NCBI GenBank assembly: GCA_031393505.1 | Contig: JANMVX010000081.1 | Coordinates: 1-64,000 of the forward strand | Direction of reading: 5' to 3' | Length of the DNA: 64,000 nucleotides | Origin: JANYHF01 sp031393505 | GTDB taxonomy: Bacteria; Pseudomonadota; Alphaproteobacteria; Rhizobiales; Hyphomicrobiaceae | Shown: piece after piece, positions 25,025 to 33,756 of the stretch | Numbering within the stretch: the stretch's first letter is position 1 | Layout of the letters: every line of letters starts with the position of its first letter | Notes under the pieces: generated by a model | Database searches by the model: none | Seen by the model: the letters and a program-made list of their open reading frames with translations, nothing else | What the model was told of the DNA's origin: nothing | Program-made: the position numbers and the translations under genes

Positions 25025-26575
25025 ATGAGTGAGGCCAACCATTGGGATGCGATCATGATCGGCTCGGGGCTTGGGTCACTTTCGGCCGCCGCCGCGTTCG
25101 CCAATCGTGGCAAGCGTGTTCTCGTGCTCGAACGCCTGGCCAATTTCGGTGGTGCGGCGACCGTCTACCGGCACGGCGCGCTGACCATGGAGGCCTCGCT
25201 GCATGAAACCGACGGCGATACGGTGTTCGGCCCCACCAGCGCCTTCGCCCGCCTTGGCCTGACCGGCAGCGTCGAGGCCGTCGCCACGGACGTCTTCTAC
25301 GAGGCGCGCGGCGGCGCTCTCAGTGCGCCGGTGCAAATTCCCGCCGGTCTCGACAACGCGCATACCTCGTTGCTTCGTTCGCTTCCCGAGGCTAGAGCGC
25401 CTTTGGACGCCTACTTTCGTGAATTGAAACATCTTTACCGTACGCTGCATGATTTCGAGGACATGGGCTCGTTGAGCCCGTCGGCCCTTCTCGGGCTGCT
25501 GTTCTCCGGTCGCCTGTTCGAACTCATTGCCGACGCGCGACGGACCGTCTCGGAGCGGTTTGACGCTGTGTTCGCCGGCAGCGAAGCGGCCAAGTTCGCC
25601 CTTGGCGCGCCGCTCGCCTATTTCGACGATGATCCCGCCAAGCTTTCGTTTCTGATGTTTGCTGGCGTGTGGGCGCGCTACGTCGAGAGCGGATCTTACT
25701 ATCTCAAAGGCGGCTCGCGCGCGCTATCACTCGCGCTGCTCAAGCGCGTGAAGGACAACGGCGGCGAGGCCCAGCACAAATGCGATGTGGTTTCGATCCT
25801 GCTTGACGGCGATGGCCATGCCACCGGAGTAGCCTATGTAGATCAGTCCGGAGAGCGTCGCGAAGCACTGGCGCCGATCCTGTTTGCCGGCGCCGCGCCA
25901 ATTGATCTTGCTCAGATGCTGGCTGAAAACAAGCGAGCGGAGTTTGCCAAACACTATGTCAAATACGAACTTTCGATTTCCTTGTTTACAGTCTCACTCG
26001 GACTATCCCGGCCGGCATCGGAGTTCGGCGTCGCCGCCTATTCCACCTTCGTCTATCCCGACGCCATGCAGCGCTATGCTGATTATCCGCAGGCAGCAGA
26101 GGTGTTTGGCCGCGAGCCGTCTGGCGCGGTGCCGCCCTATGTGATTGCCGACTACGGCCGCTTGGACACCGGCCTGCGTCAGCCGCAGGACTTGCACCTT
26201 GTTTCGCTGTGCGGCGTTGATCGCCTCGCTTGGTGGCATAGCTTGGACGAAACTGCGGAATTGTCCCGCCGCAAGCGGTGGATCGATGCGCTGGTTGCCG
26301 ATGTCGACCGGCGTTTTCCCGGCATTGCCGGCGCCGTCGTACAAGCGGAGATCGCCACCGCTAGAACGATGAAAAACCGCCTTGGGACGCCATCTGGCGA
26401 GGTCTATGGGTTCCGTCCGACCCCGTCGCGCTTGTTCGGTCGGACGCCAAGCGCCGCAACATCGATCAGAGGCTTGTGGTTGAGTTCCGCCTTTACCTTG
26501 GCCGGCGGCTATACCGGCGCGATGCAGGGCGGTTTGATGGCCGCGGATGCCGCAATCAACAGCGCCAGGACATGA
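25025..26575 (+). CDS. FAD-dependent oxidoreductase, phytoene desaturase/CrtI-like
   Basis: 516 residues. A Rossmann FAD-binding N-terminus (DAIMIGSGLGSLSAAAAFAN then VLVLERLANFGGAATVYRHG) begins at residue 8, and the C-terminal FAD-contact motif of the CrtI/carotenoid-isomerase superfamily is LAGGYTGAMQGGLMAADAA. Cytoplasmic or peripheral flavoenzyme; probable desaturase, isomerase or retinol-saturase-like activity on a hydrophobic substrate. There are no carotenoid genes nearby, so a carotenoid role is not supported. ATG 25025 is chosen because the FAD motif begins a few residues later; upstream in-frame codons overlap the previous gene. Confidence 0.85.
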   Translation: MSEANHWDAIMIGSGLGSLSAAAAFANRGKRVLVLERLANFGGAATVYRHGALTMEASLHETDGDTVFGPTSAFARLGLTGSVEAVATDVFYEARGGALSAPVQIPAGLDNAHTSLLRSLPEARAPLDAYFRELKHLYRTLHDFEDMGSLSPSALLGLLFSGRLFELIADARRTVSERFDAVFAGSEAAKFALGAPLAYFDDDPAKLSFLMFAGVWARYVESGSYYLKGGSRALSLALLKRVKDNGGEAQHKCDVVSILLDGDGHATGVAYVDQSGERREALAPILFAGAAPIDLAQMLAENKRAEFAKHYVKYELSISLFTVSLGLSRPASEFGVAAYSTFVYPDAMQRYADYPQAAEVFGREPSGAVPPYVIADYGRLDTGLRQPQDLHLVSLCGVDRLAWWHSLDETAELSRRKRWIDALVADVDRRFPGIAGAVVQAEIATARTMKNRLGTPSGEVYGFRPTPSRLFGRTPSAATSIRGLWLSSAFTLAGGYTGAMQGGLMAADAAINSART

Positions 26576-26655
26576 GCTGACTCAGTCTTGCTGCAGGCGT
26601 AAAAAATTTGCTCACGATGCCTTAGAGTGCCTGCCGGTTGTTGCACAGTCTTTCG

Positions 26656-26907
26656 CTACCAATACCTCCCGCGGACTGGGGCGTTTTCGCGTCCCGCGGG
26701 CAACTTCAGGGACCATAAGAATGCAAGACCACCTACCGTGAGCGCGACGGCACCAATGACGGCCCAAACCGGAGAAGGGCCCTGAATGGCGACACAATCG
26801 GCAAAGCACAGAATTGGACGCAAACGAACAATCCCTAAGCCTTGGAGCAGCCAGAGCCCGCCCAGCAAAGCGAAAATGATGCCGAAAACCCTACCGACTA
26901 TTTTCAC
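26656..26907 (-). CDS. Small two-helix membrane protein, function unknown
   Basis: 83 residues, GTG start at 26907 preceded by AAGGA. It has two hydrophobic helices (GRVFGIIFALLGGLWLLQGL at 5-24 and WAVIGAVALTVGGLAFLWSL at 48-67) joined by RLRPILCFADCVAIQGPSP, a loop found in a widespread family of small uncharacterised membrane proteins. Two cysteines in the loop (CFADC) are typical. Located just downstream of the universal stress gene on the same strand. Confidence 0.7.
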   Translation of the reverse strand: MKIVGRVFGIIFALLGGLWLLQGLGIVRLRPILCFADCVAIQGPSPVWAVIGAVALTVGGLAFLWSLKLPAGRENAPVRGRYW

Positions 26908-26959
26908 CTGATTTGTCCTTTTTGCGGTGCGCCCACGCGCATCATGGTCGCCAAACGAC

Positions 26960-27814
26960 TCAATGCGACATCAGGATCGGAATGGTGGTCTGATCGAGCA
27001 TGCTGCGAGTGGCGCCGCCGAACACGATCTCGCGGATGCGCCAGTGTCCGTAGCCGCCCATCACGATCAGGTCGCACCCGTGTTCTTTTGCCTGCGCCAG
27101 GATTTCGGCGGCAACGTCTGCGCCCGATGCCGTGGCTTTGGCCACGCTGCAACGCACACCGTGGCGCTCCATCGTGGTGGCTATGCCCGAGGTCGGCGCT
27201 GCAGCTTCGTCAGCACCCAACCACCCGCCTTGGCTGGCCGGCTCGGCCGCCAGGATACGGACGCTCTCGGCTTGTTGCAGAAACGGCATGGCGTCGAAGG
27301 CCGCACGGGCCGACTCGCGGCTGGCATTCCAGGCCAACAACACTCGCTTGCCGACCGTCGATGCAACACTGCTTGTGGGCACAACGTACACGGGACGACC
27401 CAGCCCAAGCATCACCTGTTCGGTCATGGCGATGCCATCGATCAGTGTCATGGATCTGTCCGGCTGCGCCAAGATCATCAGGTCCGCCTCCCGGCCGTGG
27501 CGCATGACGACGCTGGCCACCGGCTCGGAATTGGCTTCGACCTTGCGCCATTCCACGGGTACGCCCTCACCTGTGATCGCCTTATTGAAGGTTGCGCCAA
27601 TTTGCTTCGCGTCCGCCTGGTACGCTTGGCGCTGCGCCTCGATCAACTCGCCGGTTGCCTCGTAAGCCATCGACGCCGGCATGAAGGCATTGGGGACCAC
27701 ATGCAGGCCGATCAAGTGCGCAGAAAAGAGCTTTGCAACGGCAATGGCGGCTTTTGTGACGCTGAGCGTCTGTGCTTCGGTGTCGAGCAGTACAAGAATG
27801 GTTTTGATTGGCAT
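26960..27814 (-). CDS. Universal stress protein, tandem UspA domains
   Basis: 284 residues from ATG 27814 (MPIKTILVLLDT), with GGGAG upstream; a longer in-frame N-terminus is not supported. Two UspA folds: residues 1-140 (second part DLMILAQPDRSMTL) and 150-284 (GKRVLLAWNASRESARA ... DLIVMGGYGHWRIREIVFGG then ATRSML). The second domain keeps the G-2x-G-9x-G-(S/T) ATP-binding motif. Tandem Usp proteins are commonly induced with low-oxygen regulons. It lies 46 bases downstream of the fixK-like gene on the same strand, so co-transcription is likely. Confidence 0.92.
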   Translation of the reverse strand: MPIKTILVLLDTEAQTLSVTKAAIAVAKLFSAHLIGLHVVPNAFMPASMAYEATGELIEAQRQAYQADAKQIGATFNKAITGEGVPVEWRKVEANSEPVASVVMRHGREADLMILAQPDRSMTLIDGIAMTEQVMLGLGRPVYVVPTSSVASTVGKRVLLAWNASRESARAAFDAMPFLQQAESVRILAAEPASQGGWLGADEAAAPTSGIATTMERHGVRCSVAKATASGADVAAEILAQAKEHGCDLIVMGGYGHWRIREIVFGGATRSMLDQTTIPILMSH

Positions 27815-27860
27815 GTCCGTCTCCCGGTGACTGTCAGTTGGGTTTCGTGTCCCGAACGGC

Positions 27861-28577
27861 TCACACAGCCCGATCCCCCGAGGCGACGTCCTCCAAGGCC
27901 CGGCCATCGAGTATGCGAATGTGGCCGAGATGGCGCGAGATGATGTTGCCGATAGTGAGTTTGGTGAGAGTCCGGCTGATTGTTTCGGTCGTCAGCCCAA
28001 GAAAATCGGCAATATCACAGCGCGTCATGGGCAGCTCGATACGGTCAGCGGAGCGCAGGGCACGCGTATTGCGCTCCGACAGACCCAGCAGAAAGGTCGC
28101 CACTCGCTCGGACGCATTCAACCTACCCACCGTCATGAGCAGATCCTGCGCGGTCGCCAACTCCTGCGATATGGCATCGTAGAGCCGCATGCCAAGATGG
28201 GAGTCTTCTCGCGCCATACGATGCAAGGTGATGGCCGGCAGCGCACGCACCTTCGCCTTGCCGCTGCATTCGGCAGAACACTGATGACGGATGCCAGCGC
28301 CAAGACCGACCATATCGCCGCTGATGGCAAAGCCTGTGACTTGCCGGCGTCCGTTCGGCAGCAATCGGTAGAGCACGAAGGCGCCCTCGATCACCTGATA
28401 GATGTTTGATTTGGCCTCACCCTCCCGGAACAGCTGCTCGTGGGACTTGAGCGTCCGCATGGGAGCAAGCGCGAGGTGATCCGAGATGCTATCGACCGAC
28501 TGCGCGTGACTTGAAGGATAGGCTGGAACTCCATCACTAGGTCCGATTGAATGGGCAACCGCGTGAATCATCAACAT
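27861..28577 (-). CDS. Crp/Fnr-family regulator, FixK-like
   Basis: 238 residues from ATG 28577, 8 bases after GGAGG. A cyclic-nucleotide-type beta-roll lies at about residues 45-130 (LKSHEQLFREGEAKSNIYQV, GRRQVTGFAISGDMVGLGA) and a winged helix at about 160-225 with recognition helix RCDIADFLGLTTETISRTL. The E..SR residues are those that read TTGAT-type half-sites in Fnr/FixK. The N-terminus lacks the four-cysteine Fe-S cluster of Fnr, so it resembles FixK/Nnr proteins that depend on an upstream signal. Four matching boxes lie within 9 kb. Its own promoter region is divergent from 28815. Confidence 0.88.
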   Translation of the reverse strand: MLMIHAVAHSIGPSDGVPAYPSSHAQSVDSISDHLALAPMRTLKSHEQLFREGEAKSNIYQVIEGAFVLYRLLPNGRRQVTGFAISGDMVGLGAGIRHQCSAECSGKAKVRALPAITLHRMAREDSHLGMRLYDAISQELATAQDLLMTVGRLNASERVATFLLGLSERNTRALRSADRIELPMTRCDIADFLGLTTETISRTLTKLTIGNIISRHLGHIRILDGRALEDVASGDRAV

Positions 28578-28738
28578 GCTGCGCTCCTCCGCGTTGTCCC
28601 TTTGGGGCCAACCCATAGGAACGCGCAACACCGGGGGTTGGTTCCGTGCATATGCCGGTATTGCAACCGAGCGCGAGCGCGTGTCGTGATCGAATGCTCG
28701 AACCGAGGCCATGAGAATTCGAAGCTGAGACCGGATGA

Positions 28739-28752
28739 TTGATCCACGTCAA
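28739..28752 (+). promoter_or_regulatory. Fnr/FixK-type box upstream of the attachment-like gene
   Basis: TTGATCCACGTCAA matches TTGAT-N4-RTCAA in both halves. It lies 63 bases before ATG 28815 and 162 bases before the divergent fixK-like gene, so it probably drives the former and possibly autoregulates the latter. Confidence 0.65.
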
Positions 28753-28814
28753 CGCCGAGTGAGGTCTCACGGCCACTTATTGAACCCAGTCGCGCCCCGT
28801 CCACGGAGGATCTG

Positions 28815-29270
28815 ATGTCGCTGAAACAACCTCGAACCTGGATCCTGGTCGCCGACAGCGCCCGGGCGCGCGCCGTGGCCTGGGTCGGCCGTGACGAGCC
28901 GCTCCAACAGGTGGAGGGGTTCGACATGCGCTTTCATCATGAGTATGCTCACGACATGATGAGCGAGCGGCCGGGGCGAACCCACGAATCTCACGGCGCG
29001 ACGCGCCATGCCATCGAACCCCATGTGGATCCGGTGCGCCAGGCTGAACATCGCTTCGCCGAATCCGTCGCACAAGCGCTGGACGAACGCCTCGCGCGCA
29101 AAGAGTTCGACCGCTTTGTGCTGGTGGCGGGCCCAACCATGCTTGGCGATCTGCGCGCGGCCTTCTCAGCCGGACTGCATGCCATTGTCCATGGCACAAT
29201 AGATAAAAATTTTACCCACTTCACGAACACTCAGCTGAAGGATCATCTGCTCGCAGCAGAGATGATATGA
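28815..29270 (+). CDS. Host-attachment-like protein (PF10116 family)
   Basis: 151 residues with the family layout: TWILVADSARARAVAWVGRD at residues 8-27, QVEGFDMRFHHEYAHDMMSE, then RQAEHRFAESVAQALDERLA and FDRFVLVAGPTMLGDLRAAF. The family name comes from Agrobacterium 'required for attachment to host cells'; its biochemical role is unknown and members are common in non-symbionts. A strong Fnr-like box sits 63 bases upstream, and the product is soluble with no signal peptide. Confidence 0.87.
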   Translation: MSLKQPRTWILVADSARARAVAWVGRDEPLQQVEGFDMRFHHEYAHDMMSERPGRTHESHGATRHAIEPHVDPVRQAEHRFAESVAQALDERLARKEFDRFVLVAGPTMLGDLRAAFSAGLHAIVHGTIDKNFTHFTNTQLKDHLLAAEMI

Positions 29271-29348
29271 CGACCCGCGCCCAGGTCACGCTAGGTCTGT
29301 CACGACACACCCCAGGCATCGGACGTCTATCGCAAAGGAGACCACAAG

Positions 29349-29552
29349 ATGGCATTCGAGGACATCAAGGCGCAGATCGCGATGCTGCTGGCTGACACGC
29401 AAGAGCAACCGGAGAACCTGCACGCTGTCTACCAGAAGGTTATGCAAGAAATCAATGAAATGAAGGCTTTTGGCATGCCGTTGCCCGAAGACCTGGTTGA
29501 ACTTGAGCGCGCCCTTGAAGAACGATTTTCGCAAGACTTGTCCAAGACTTAG
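29349..29552 (+). CDS. Small acidic helical protein, unrecognised
   Basis: 67 residues: MAFEDIKAQIAMLLADTQEQ followed by two predicted amphipathic helices and LVELERALEERFSQDL. No family recognised. AAAGGAGACCACAAG before the ATG is an excellent ribosome-binding site, which argues for a real gene. It ends 18 bases before the DUF4389 gene, so the two form a small operon. Confidence 0.65.
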   Translation: MAFEDIKAQIAMLLADTQEQPENLHAVYQKVMQEINEMKAFGMPLPEDLVELERALEERFSQDLSKT

Positions 29553-29570
29553 TTTTTTCGGAGAACACTC

Positions 29571-29852
29571 ATGCCGACCATCGAGCAGGAGCGCCTGGCT
29601 TTGAAAGGCTCACGATTTGTGCGCGCTCTCTATTTGATTTTCTTTCTTGTCGCCTTCGGTGTCGGAGAAACCGTTCTTGGTCTGCTCGCCGTGGTGCAGT
29701 TCATCTGGCTGCTGGCGACTGGTGAGCCGAACCGGAACTTGTCTCGGTTCGGCGTGTCGCTCGCCCGCTGGTTCGCCGACGTCGTCCGCTACCTCACCTG
29801 CGCCAGCGATGTGATGCCCTTCCCCTGGAAGGACTGGCCAGCCGCCGACTGA
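29571..29852 (+). CDS. DUF4389 membrane protein
   Basis: 93 residues. One long hydrophobic stretch at about residues 17-43 (LYLIFFLVAFGVGETVLGLL) is followed by RNLSRFGVSLARWFADVVRY and the closing PFPWKDWP, which are the DUF4389 signature. Function unknown. TTTCGGAGAAC precedes the ATG; spacing to the previous gene is 18 bases. Confidence 0.82.
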   Translation: MPTIEQERLALKGSRFVRALYLIFFLVAFGVGETVLGLLAVVQFIWLLATGEPNRNLSRFGVSLARWFADVVRYLTCASDVMPFPWKDWPAAD

Positions 29853-30039
29853 ACCGCCCCGCCTCAAATGCCAGGGCGGTCGGATAGGGCCGTCCGGCAG
29901 ATGGTTCAGGTTGTGAACGGTCATGCCATCAATGCGCCTGGATACTGAATTCTGCCGAACACTAGGACGACAAAATCCCCAGCCACCATGATTTGGCGAT
30001 GGCCGGGTATTTTTAGTTGTTCGTCCATAACCGGCGGAG

Positions 30040-30534
30040 TTACTTCACGGTGAGGGTGGTCCACATTCCGGACATGTAGTGACCCGGCACGTTGCAATAA
30101 AGTAGATAGGTGCCTGGCTTCAGAGTGATCTTGAGTGAACCTGTCTTGCCCGGATCGAGTTCCGATACTTCGCCCACATCGCCTGCCTTGTCCTCTTCGA
30201 CGCGGTTCTCATTGGCATTGAAAGGCATTGGCTTGCTGGGATCCGCGACCAGCGCCACGATCATTTCGTGCACCACTGTCTTTGAATCATTCGAAAGCTC
30301 GAAGGTCACCTCGCCAGCCGGCACCGTCGCGGGATCGGCCTTCAAGGCCATGGTCGCCTTGCTCATATCGCCTGCCATCGCCATGCCCAGCTTCATGGTC
30401 AGGTCGATGTCGGCAGTGGTATCGGTCACTGATACCTTGACGACGTAACCAGCCGCTGTTGCTGGGGCAGCACTGGCGACTGCGGCCAGCAACAAAGCTG
30501 CGGCCAGCGCGCTGTGCTTGACAAATTTCTTCAT
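30040..30534 (-). CDS. Periplasmic cupredoxin (plastocyanin/azurin-like blue copper protein)
   Basis: 164 residues with a signal peptide (MKKFVKHSALAAALLLAAVA, cut after ATA near residue 27). The copper ligands of a type 1 site are visible: His in VVHEMIVAL, then Cys, His and Met in LLYCNVPGHYMSGMW near the C-terminus. Probably a periplasmic electron carrier or copper-storage protein. An Fnr-like box is centred about 117 bases before the ATG, consistent with induction at low oxygen. Confidence 0.88.
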   Translation of the reverse strand: MKKFVKHSALAAALLLAAVASAAPATAAGYVVKVSVTDTTADIDLTMKLGMAMAGDMSKATMALKADPATVPAGEVTFELSNDSKTVVHEMIVALVADPSKPMPFNANENRVEEDKAGDVGEVSELDPGKTGSLKITLKPGTYLLYCNVPGHYMSGMWTTLTVK

Positions 30535-30644
30535 GATCCGATCCTTTGCGAGGTTTTGTTGCGGTTCACCTGCCGTGATACCGCCGCCGACGTCTCAGCT
30601 ATCCGAAGGCTGAAACCAAGATGGGCCGCCGCAGCCCGCACACA

Positions 30645-30658
30645 TTGATCAGGGTCAA
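30645..30658 (-). promoter_or_regulatory. Fnr/FixK-type box upstream of the cupredoxin gene
   Basis: TTGATCAGGGTCAA on the plus strand (TTGACCCTGATCAA on the minus strand) matches TTGAT-N4-RTCAA. It lies about 111 bases before the cupredoxin ATG at 30534, leaving a leader of about 70 bases. Confidence 0.65.
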
Positions 30659-30701
30659 GCATTTCCAGATCAACTGTTTCTTTGGCGTCGTTTGACGCTC
30701 T

Positions 30702-30977
30702 CTACACTTTTGGCTTTTCGTCCATCAACTCCTTCAATTTCCGAGCTTCCCAGTTTGACGACAGGCCGAGACGATGGCCGAAAACGCCAAAGGCGTGGCC
30801 GATCACGCCGATACCCCAGCCCAAGAACACCCATTGCACCCAGTACGGAGGACCTGCCCACAGATTGACCGTCAGCAGACCGAGCAGCACCAGGACAAAG
30901 ACCGTCGCGTGGACGTAGAAGCCTTTGAGCCGGGCGATCTGTCGCTTGGCGTTGCGAAACTTTTCCTCATTGTCCAT
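30702..30977 (-). CDS. 2TM domain protein
   Basis: 91 residues from ATG 30977 (MDNEEKFRNAKRQIARLKGF), with GGGAG 8 bases upstream. Two membrane helices (HATVFVLVLLGLLTVNLW and VQWVFLGWGIGVIGHAFGVF) and an amphipathic C-terminus (WEARKLKELMDEK) match PF13239. In other proteins this domain precedes histidine-kinase modules; here it stands alone. Function unknown. Divergent from the L,D-transpeptidase gene. Confidence 0.82.
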   Translation of the reverse strand: MDNEEKFRNAKRQIARLKGFYVHATVFVLVLLGLLTVNLWAGPPYWVQWVFLGWGIGVIGHAFGVFGHRLGLSSNWEARKLKELMDEKPKV

Positions 30978-31103
30978 GGCCATCGCTCCCGTACGAGACG
31001 CCGGCACACGCGCCGACAACCTACCTGAACCGGCGCCAGATCGTTCCGCGTTGCGCTGAATCAAATGTCGGGAACTTTTGCGCCCTACTCGCGTTTATGT
31101 CCC

Positions 31104-31766
31104 ATGACCCTCATCCCCAGCCGCCGCATCGTATTGCTCGGACTGCCGCTGCTGGTTGCTAGCTGTGCCTCGTCTCCCCAGCTTGCTTCGCAGGTTGACT
31201 TGCGGCCGCTGGCGTTGGCGGACAGTGCATCTCCCTACGGGCCAATCGTCGACGAGCCATTTCCGGTGCGGGCGCTGGATCTCAGCAAGATCGATGCGGA
31301 CCTTCTGCGTCAGCAGGTTACCTACAACGGCCCATTCGCACCAGGGACCGTCGTCGTAAGCATTCCGGAACGGCGCCTGTATCTGGTGCAGCCGGGTGGC
31401 TCAGCGCTACGCTACGCGGTTGGCGTGGGTCGCGACGAAGCGCTCAACTTCCGTGGCTCTGCTTTCATCGGGCGCAAAGCGGAGTGGCCGACCTGGACGC
31501 CGACGGCGAGTATGATCCAGAGCATCCCCCGCTACAAGGACTACGCCGGCGGCATGCCGGGCGGCGCCGACAACCCGCTCGGGCCGCGCGCGCTCTATCT
31601 CTACCGCGACAATCAAGATACACACTTTCGGCTGCACGGCACCACAGACCCTAGAAGCATCGGCAAGGCGGTGTCCAGCGGATGCATCCGATTGTTCAAT
31701 CAGGACATCATTGATCTTTATGATCGGGTGCCCGTTGGCGCTCCGCTCGTGGTATTGCAAGGTTGA
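31104..31766 (+). CDS. L,D-transpeptidase (YkuD), predicted lipoprotein
   Basis: 220 residues from ATG 31104. The lipobox LLVASC puts the lipid-modified cysteine at residue 21, so it should be anchored in the outer membrane or at the periplasmic face. The YkuD domain holds VVVSIPERRLYLVQPGG and the catalytic signature with His178 (HGTTDPRSIG) and Cys194 (SSGCIRLF). Such enzymes make 3-3 peptidoglycan cross-links or attach proteins to peptidoglycan. An in-frame ATG at 31065 would lengthen the signal region by 13 residues; neither start has a clear ribosome-binding site. Confidence 0.9.
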   Translation: MTLIPSRRIVLLGLPLLVASCASSPQLASQVDLRPLALADSASPYGPIVDEPFPVRALDLSKIDADLLRQQVTYNGPFAPGTVVVSIPERRLYLVQPGGSALRYAVGVGRDEALNFRGSAFIGRKAEWPTWTPTASMIQSIPRYKDYAGGMPGGADNPLGPRALYLYRDNQDTHFRLHGTTDPRSIGKAVSSGCIRLFNQDIIDLYDRVPVGAPLVVLQG

Positions 31767-31853
31767 TCGTGGAATTTCGACACTTTACGCGATCTTGGCG
31801 AACAAAGTGTCAGGTGTCTGTCACGCTGAGATCGATGCCCCGAAAGAACACTT

Positions 31854-33689
31854 ATGAACGAAAAAACTGAACATTTGGTAGACCACAACGAGGTAACAAC
31901 CCGCGTCGAAGGCTCGGAGACACGTTATCGCAACATCGTCGAAGGCACGTTGCACGGTATCGTCATTCAGCAGCAGGGCCGCATCGTCTATGCCAATCCA
32001 GCCATGGCGAAACTGTTCGGTTATGCCAGCCCGGGCGCAATGATCGGTTTGAGTACCTTCGAGGATCTGGTCGCCGAAGACGAGCGGCCGCTGTTGCGCG
32101 CACGCACCTCGGCCGTCTACCAGGGCGACCAGGTCCAGCCGCATCCGGGCTGGCAAGGCCACCGCCCCGACGGCCAGGCGATCTGGGTGTCCTCAACCGC
32201 CCAACTGTCGGAATGGCAGGGGCGCCCCGCAATCACGTCTTTCTACATCGACATCACACAGGAAAAGCGATCCGACGCGCGCCTTCGCGCCAGCGAGGCG
32301 AACCTCCAGCTCGGCATCGCCATCGCCGGCATCGGCCTCGGTTCCATGGACTATCTCGCCAATACCATCACCTTGGACGCGACCGCTGCCGCGCTGTTTG
32401 CTCTACCAGCCAATACGCCTATGCCCCGCGCCGACGTACACGCCCGGTTTCACCCCGACGATGCGCCCGGCCTACTGAGCAAAATGGCAGAAGCTCTCGA
32501 CCCGAACGGCTTGGGTTTCATGGCCATTGAGCATCGTATCGTCAGGCCGGACGGCTCAATACGCTGGCTGAGTGCAAGCAAACAGATCGAATTTGCGGCC
32601 TCGCACGCGGCAGGACCAAGGCGCGCCACGACTGGCCTGCTCGCGTTGGTCGACATGTCTGATCACGCCGCCTCCGAGGAAATGACCCGCCTGTCAGAAC
32701 TGCGATATCGTCGGCTGTTTGAAGCGGCGCAGGACGGCGTTCTTCTCCTCGACCCTGTCACCTGCAAAATCACTGACGCCAACCCGTTCATGTGGGACCT
32801 GCTTGGCTATCCGCGCGAGCAGTTGGTCGGCAAGCAACTCTATGAGATCGGTCTGCTCAAAGATGAAGTCGCCAGCCGCGACATGTTCGAGAAGCTGACA
32901 CAGACGCACCAGGTCCGCTATGAAGACTTGCCGCTCAAAGCCCGGAATGGGCAAATACGCGAAGTAGAAGTTGTCGCAAATCTCTATGACGAGAATGGCC
33001 AGTCCGTCATTCAGTGCAATATCCGAGATATTACCGAGCGCAAGCGGGTCGAGGAGCACAACAAACTGCTCATGTTTGAAGTCAATCATCGGGCTAAGAA
33101 CCTGCTATCTGTTGTCCTTTCTGTGGCCCAGCACACGGCCCGGGATGGCATTCCGGCGACCTTTGTCGCGCGACTGTCCGAACGCATTCAAGGCCTCGCG
33201 GCCAGCCAGGACCTACTGGTCAAAAATCAATGGCACGGCGTCGAATTGATCGATCTGGTCGAAGCGCAGCTTGCTCACTTCAAGGATCTCATTGGCACGC
33301 GCGTCCTAATCGACGGGCCGCCGATGAGACTTGCGCCGGCCACGGCCCAAGGCATCGGCATGGCGCTGCACGAGCTTGCCACCAACGCGGGAAAATACGG
33401 CGCATTGTCGAACGACACCGGGTACGTTCGTGTCTCCTGGCAAGTCAGTCCGCTCGCCACTCCAACGTTTTCAATGTCTTGGCTGGAAGAGAGCGGCCCG
33501 CTTGTTCTACCCCCGACCCACAAGGGATTCGGTCAAACCGTCACCGGCCGCATGGTTGAAGCGGCGGTCAACGGCAAAACCGAAATCAGCTATTTCAAGA
33601 GTGGGCTATCTTGGCGCTTGCACGCACCTCTGATCGACACAGCGGAGAAGCGCAATGTTACAGCAGCAGTGCACCATCTCGTCAAATAA
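31854..33689 (+). CDS. PAS-domain HWE-family sensor histidine kinase
   Basis: 611 residues, no membrane helix, so a cytoplasmic sensor. PAS domains: about 16-130 (RYRNIVEGTLHGIVIQQQGR), about 140-260 and about 275-395 (YRRLFEAAQDGVLLLDP, LLGYPREQLVGKQLYEIGLL). The HWE H-box is FEVNHRAKNLLSVVLSVAQ with His412, and the ATP-binding module contains GIGMALHELATNAGKYGAL. HWE kinases commonly signal to PhyR, encoded 2 kb downstream. It is closely related to the kinase at 42135 over the third PAS, linker and catalytic region, indicating duplication. Confidence 0.9.
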   Translation: MNEKTEHLVDHNEVTTRVEGSETRYRNIVEGTLHGIVIQQQGRIVYANPAMAKLFGYASPGAMIGLSTFEDLVAEDERPLLRARTSAVYQGDQVQPHPGWQGHRPDGQAIWVSSTAQLSEWQGRPAITSFYIDITQEKRSDARLRASEANLQLGIAIAGIGLGSMDYLANTITLDATAAALFALPANTPMPRADVHARFHPDDAPGLLSKMAEALDPNGLGFMAIEHRIVRPDGSIRWLSASKQIEFAASHAAGPRRATTGLLALVDMSDHAASEEMTRLSELRYRRLFEAAQDGVLLLDPVTCKITDANPFMWDLLGYPREQLVGKQLYEIGLLKDEVASRDMFEKLTQTHQVRYEDLPLKARNGQIREVEVVANLYDENGQSVIQCNIRDITERKRVEEHNKLLMFEVNHRAKNLLSVVLSVAQHTARDGIPATFVARLSERIQGLAASQDLLVKNQWHGVELIDLVEAQLAHFKDLIGTRVLIDGPPMRLAPATAQGIGMALHELATNAGKYGALSNDTGYVRVSWQVSPLATPTFSMSWLEESGPLVLPPTHKGFGQTVTGRMVEAAVNGKTEISYFKSGLSWRLHAPLIDTAEKRNVTAAVHHLVK

Positions 33690-33703
33690 CGCGTCGTGAG
33701 ATC

Positions 33704-33750
33704 CCCATGCCCCGCCGGCGCCTCGGCGCTGGTGGGCATGGGTCGTTTTT
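33704..33750 (+). terminator. Rho-independent terminator after the HWE kinase
   Basis: CCCATGCCC (33704-33712) pairs with GGGCATGGG (33734-33742), with an inner GCC-rich stem between, followed by TCGTTTTT. It separates the kinase from the convergent CHRD gene. Confidence 0.75.
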
Positions 33751-33756
33751 GGAAGT

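Noticed and set aside
31051..31064. TTGCGCTGAATCAA as a fifth Fnr box
   Set aside because: Two mismatches in the left half-site; too weak without other support.
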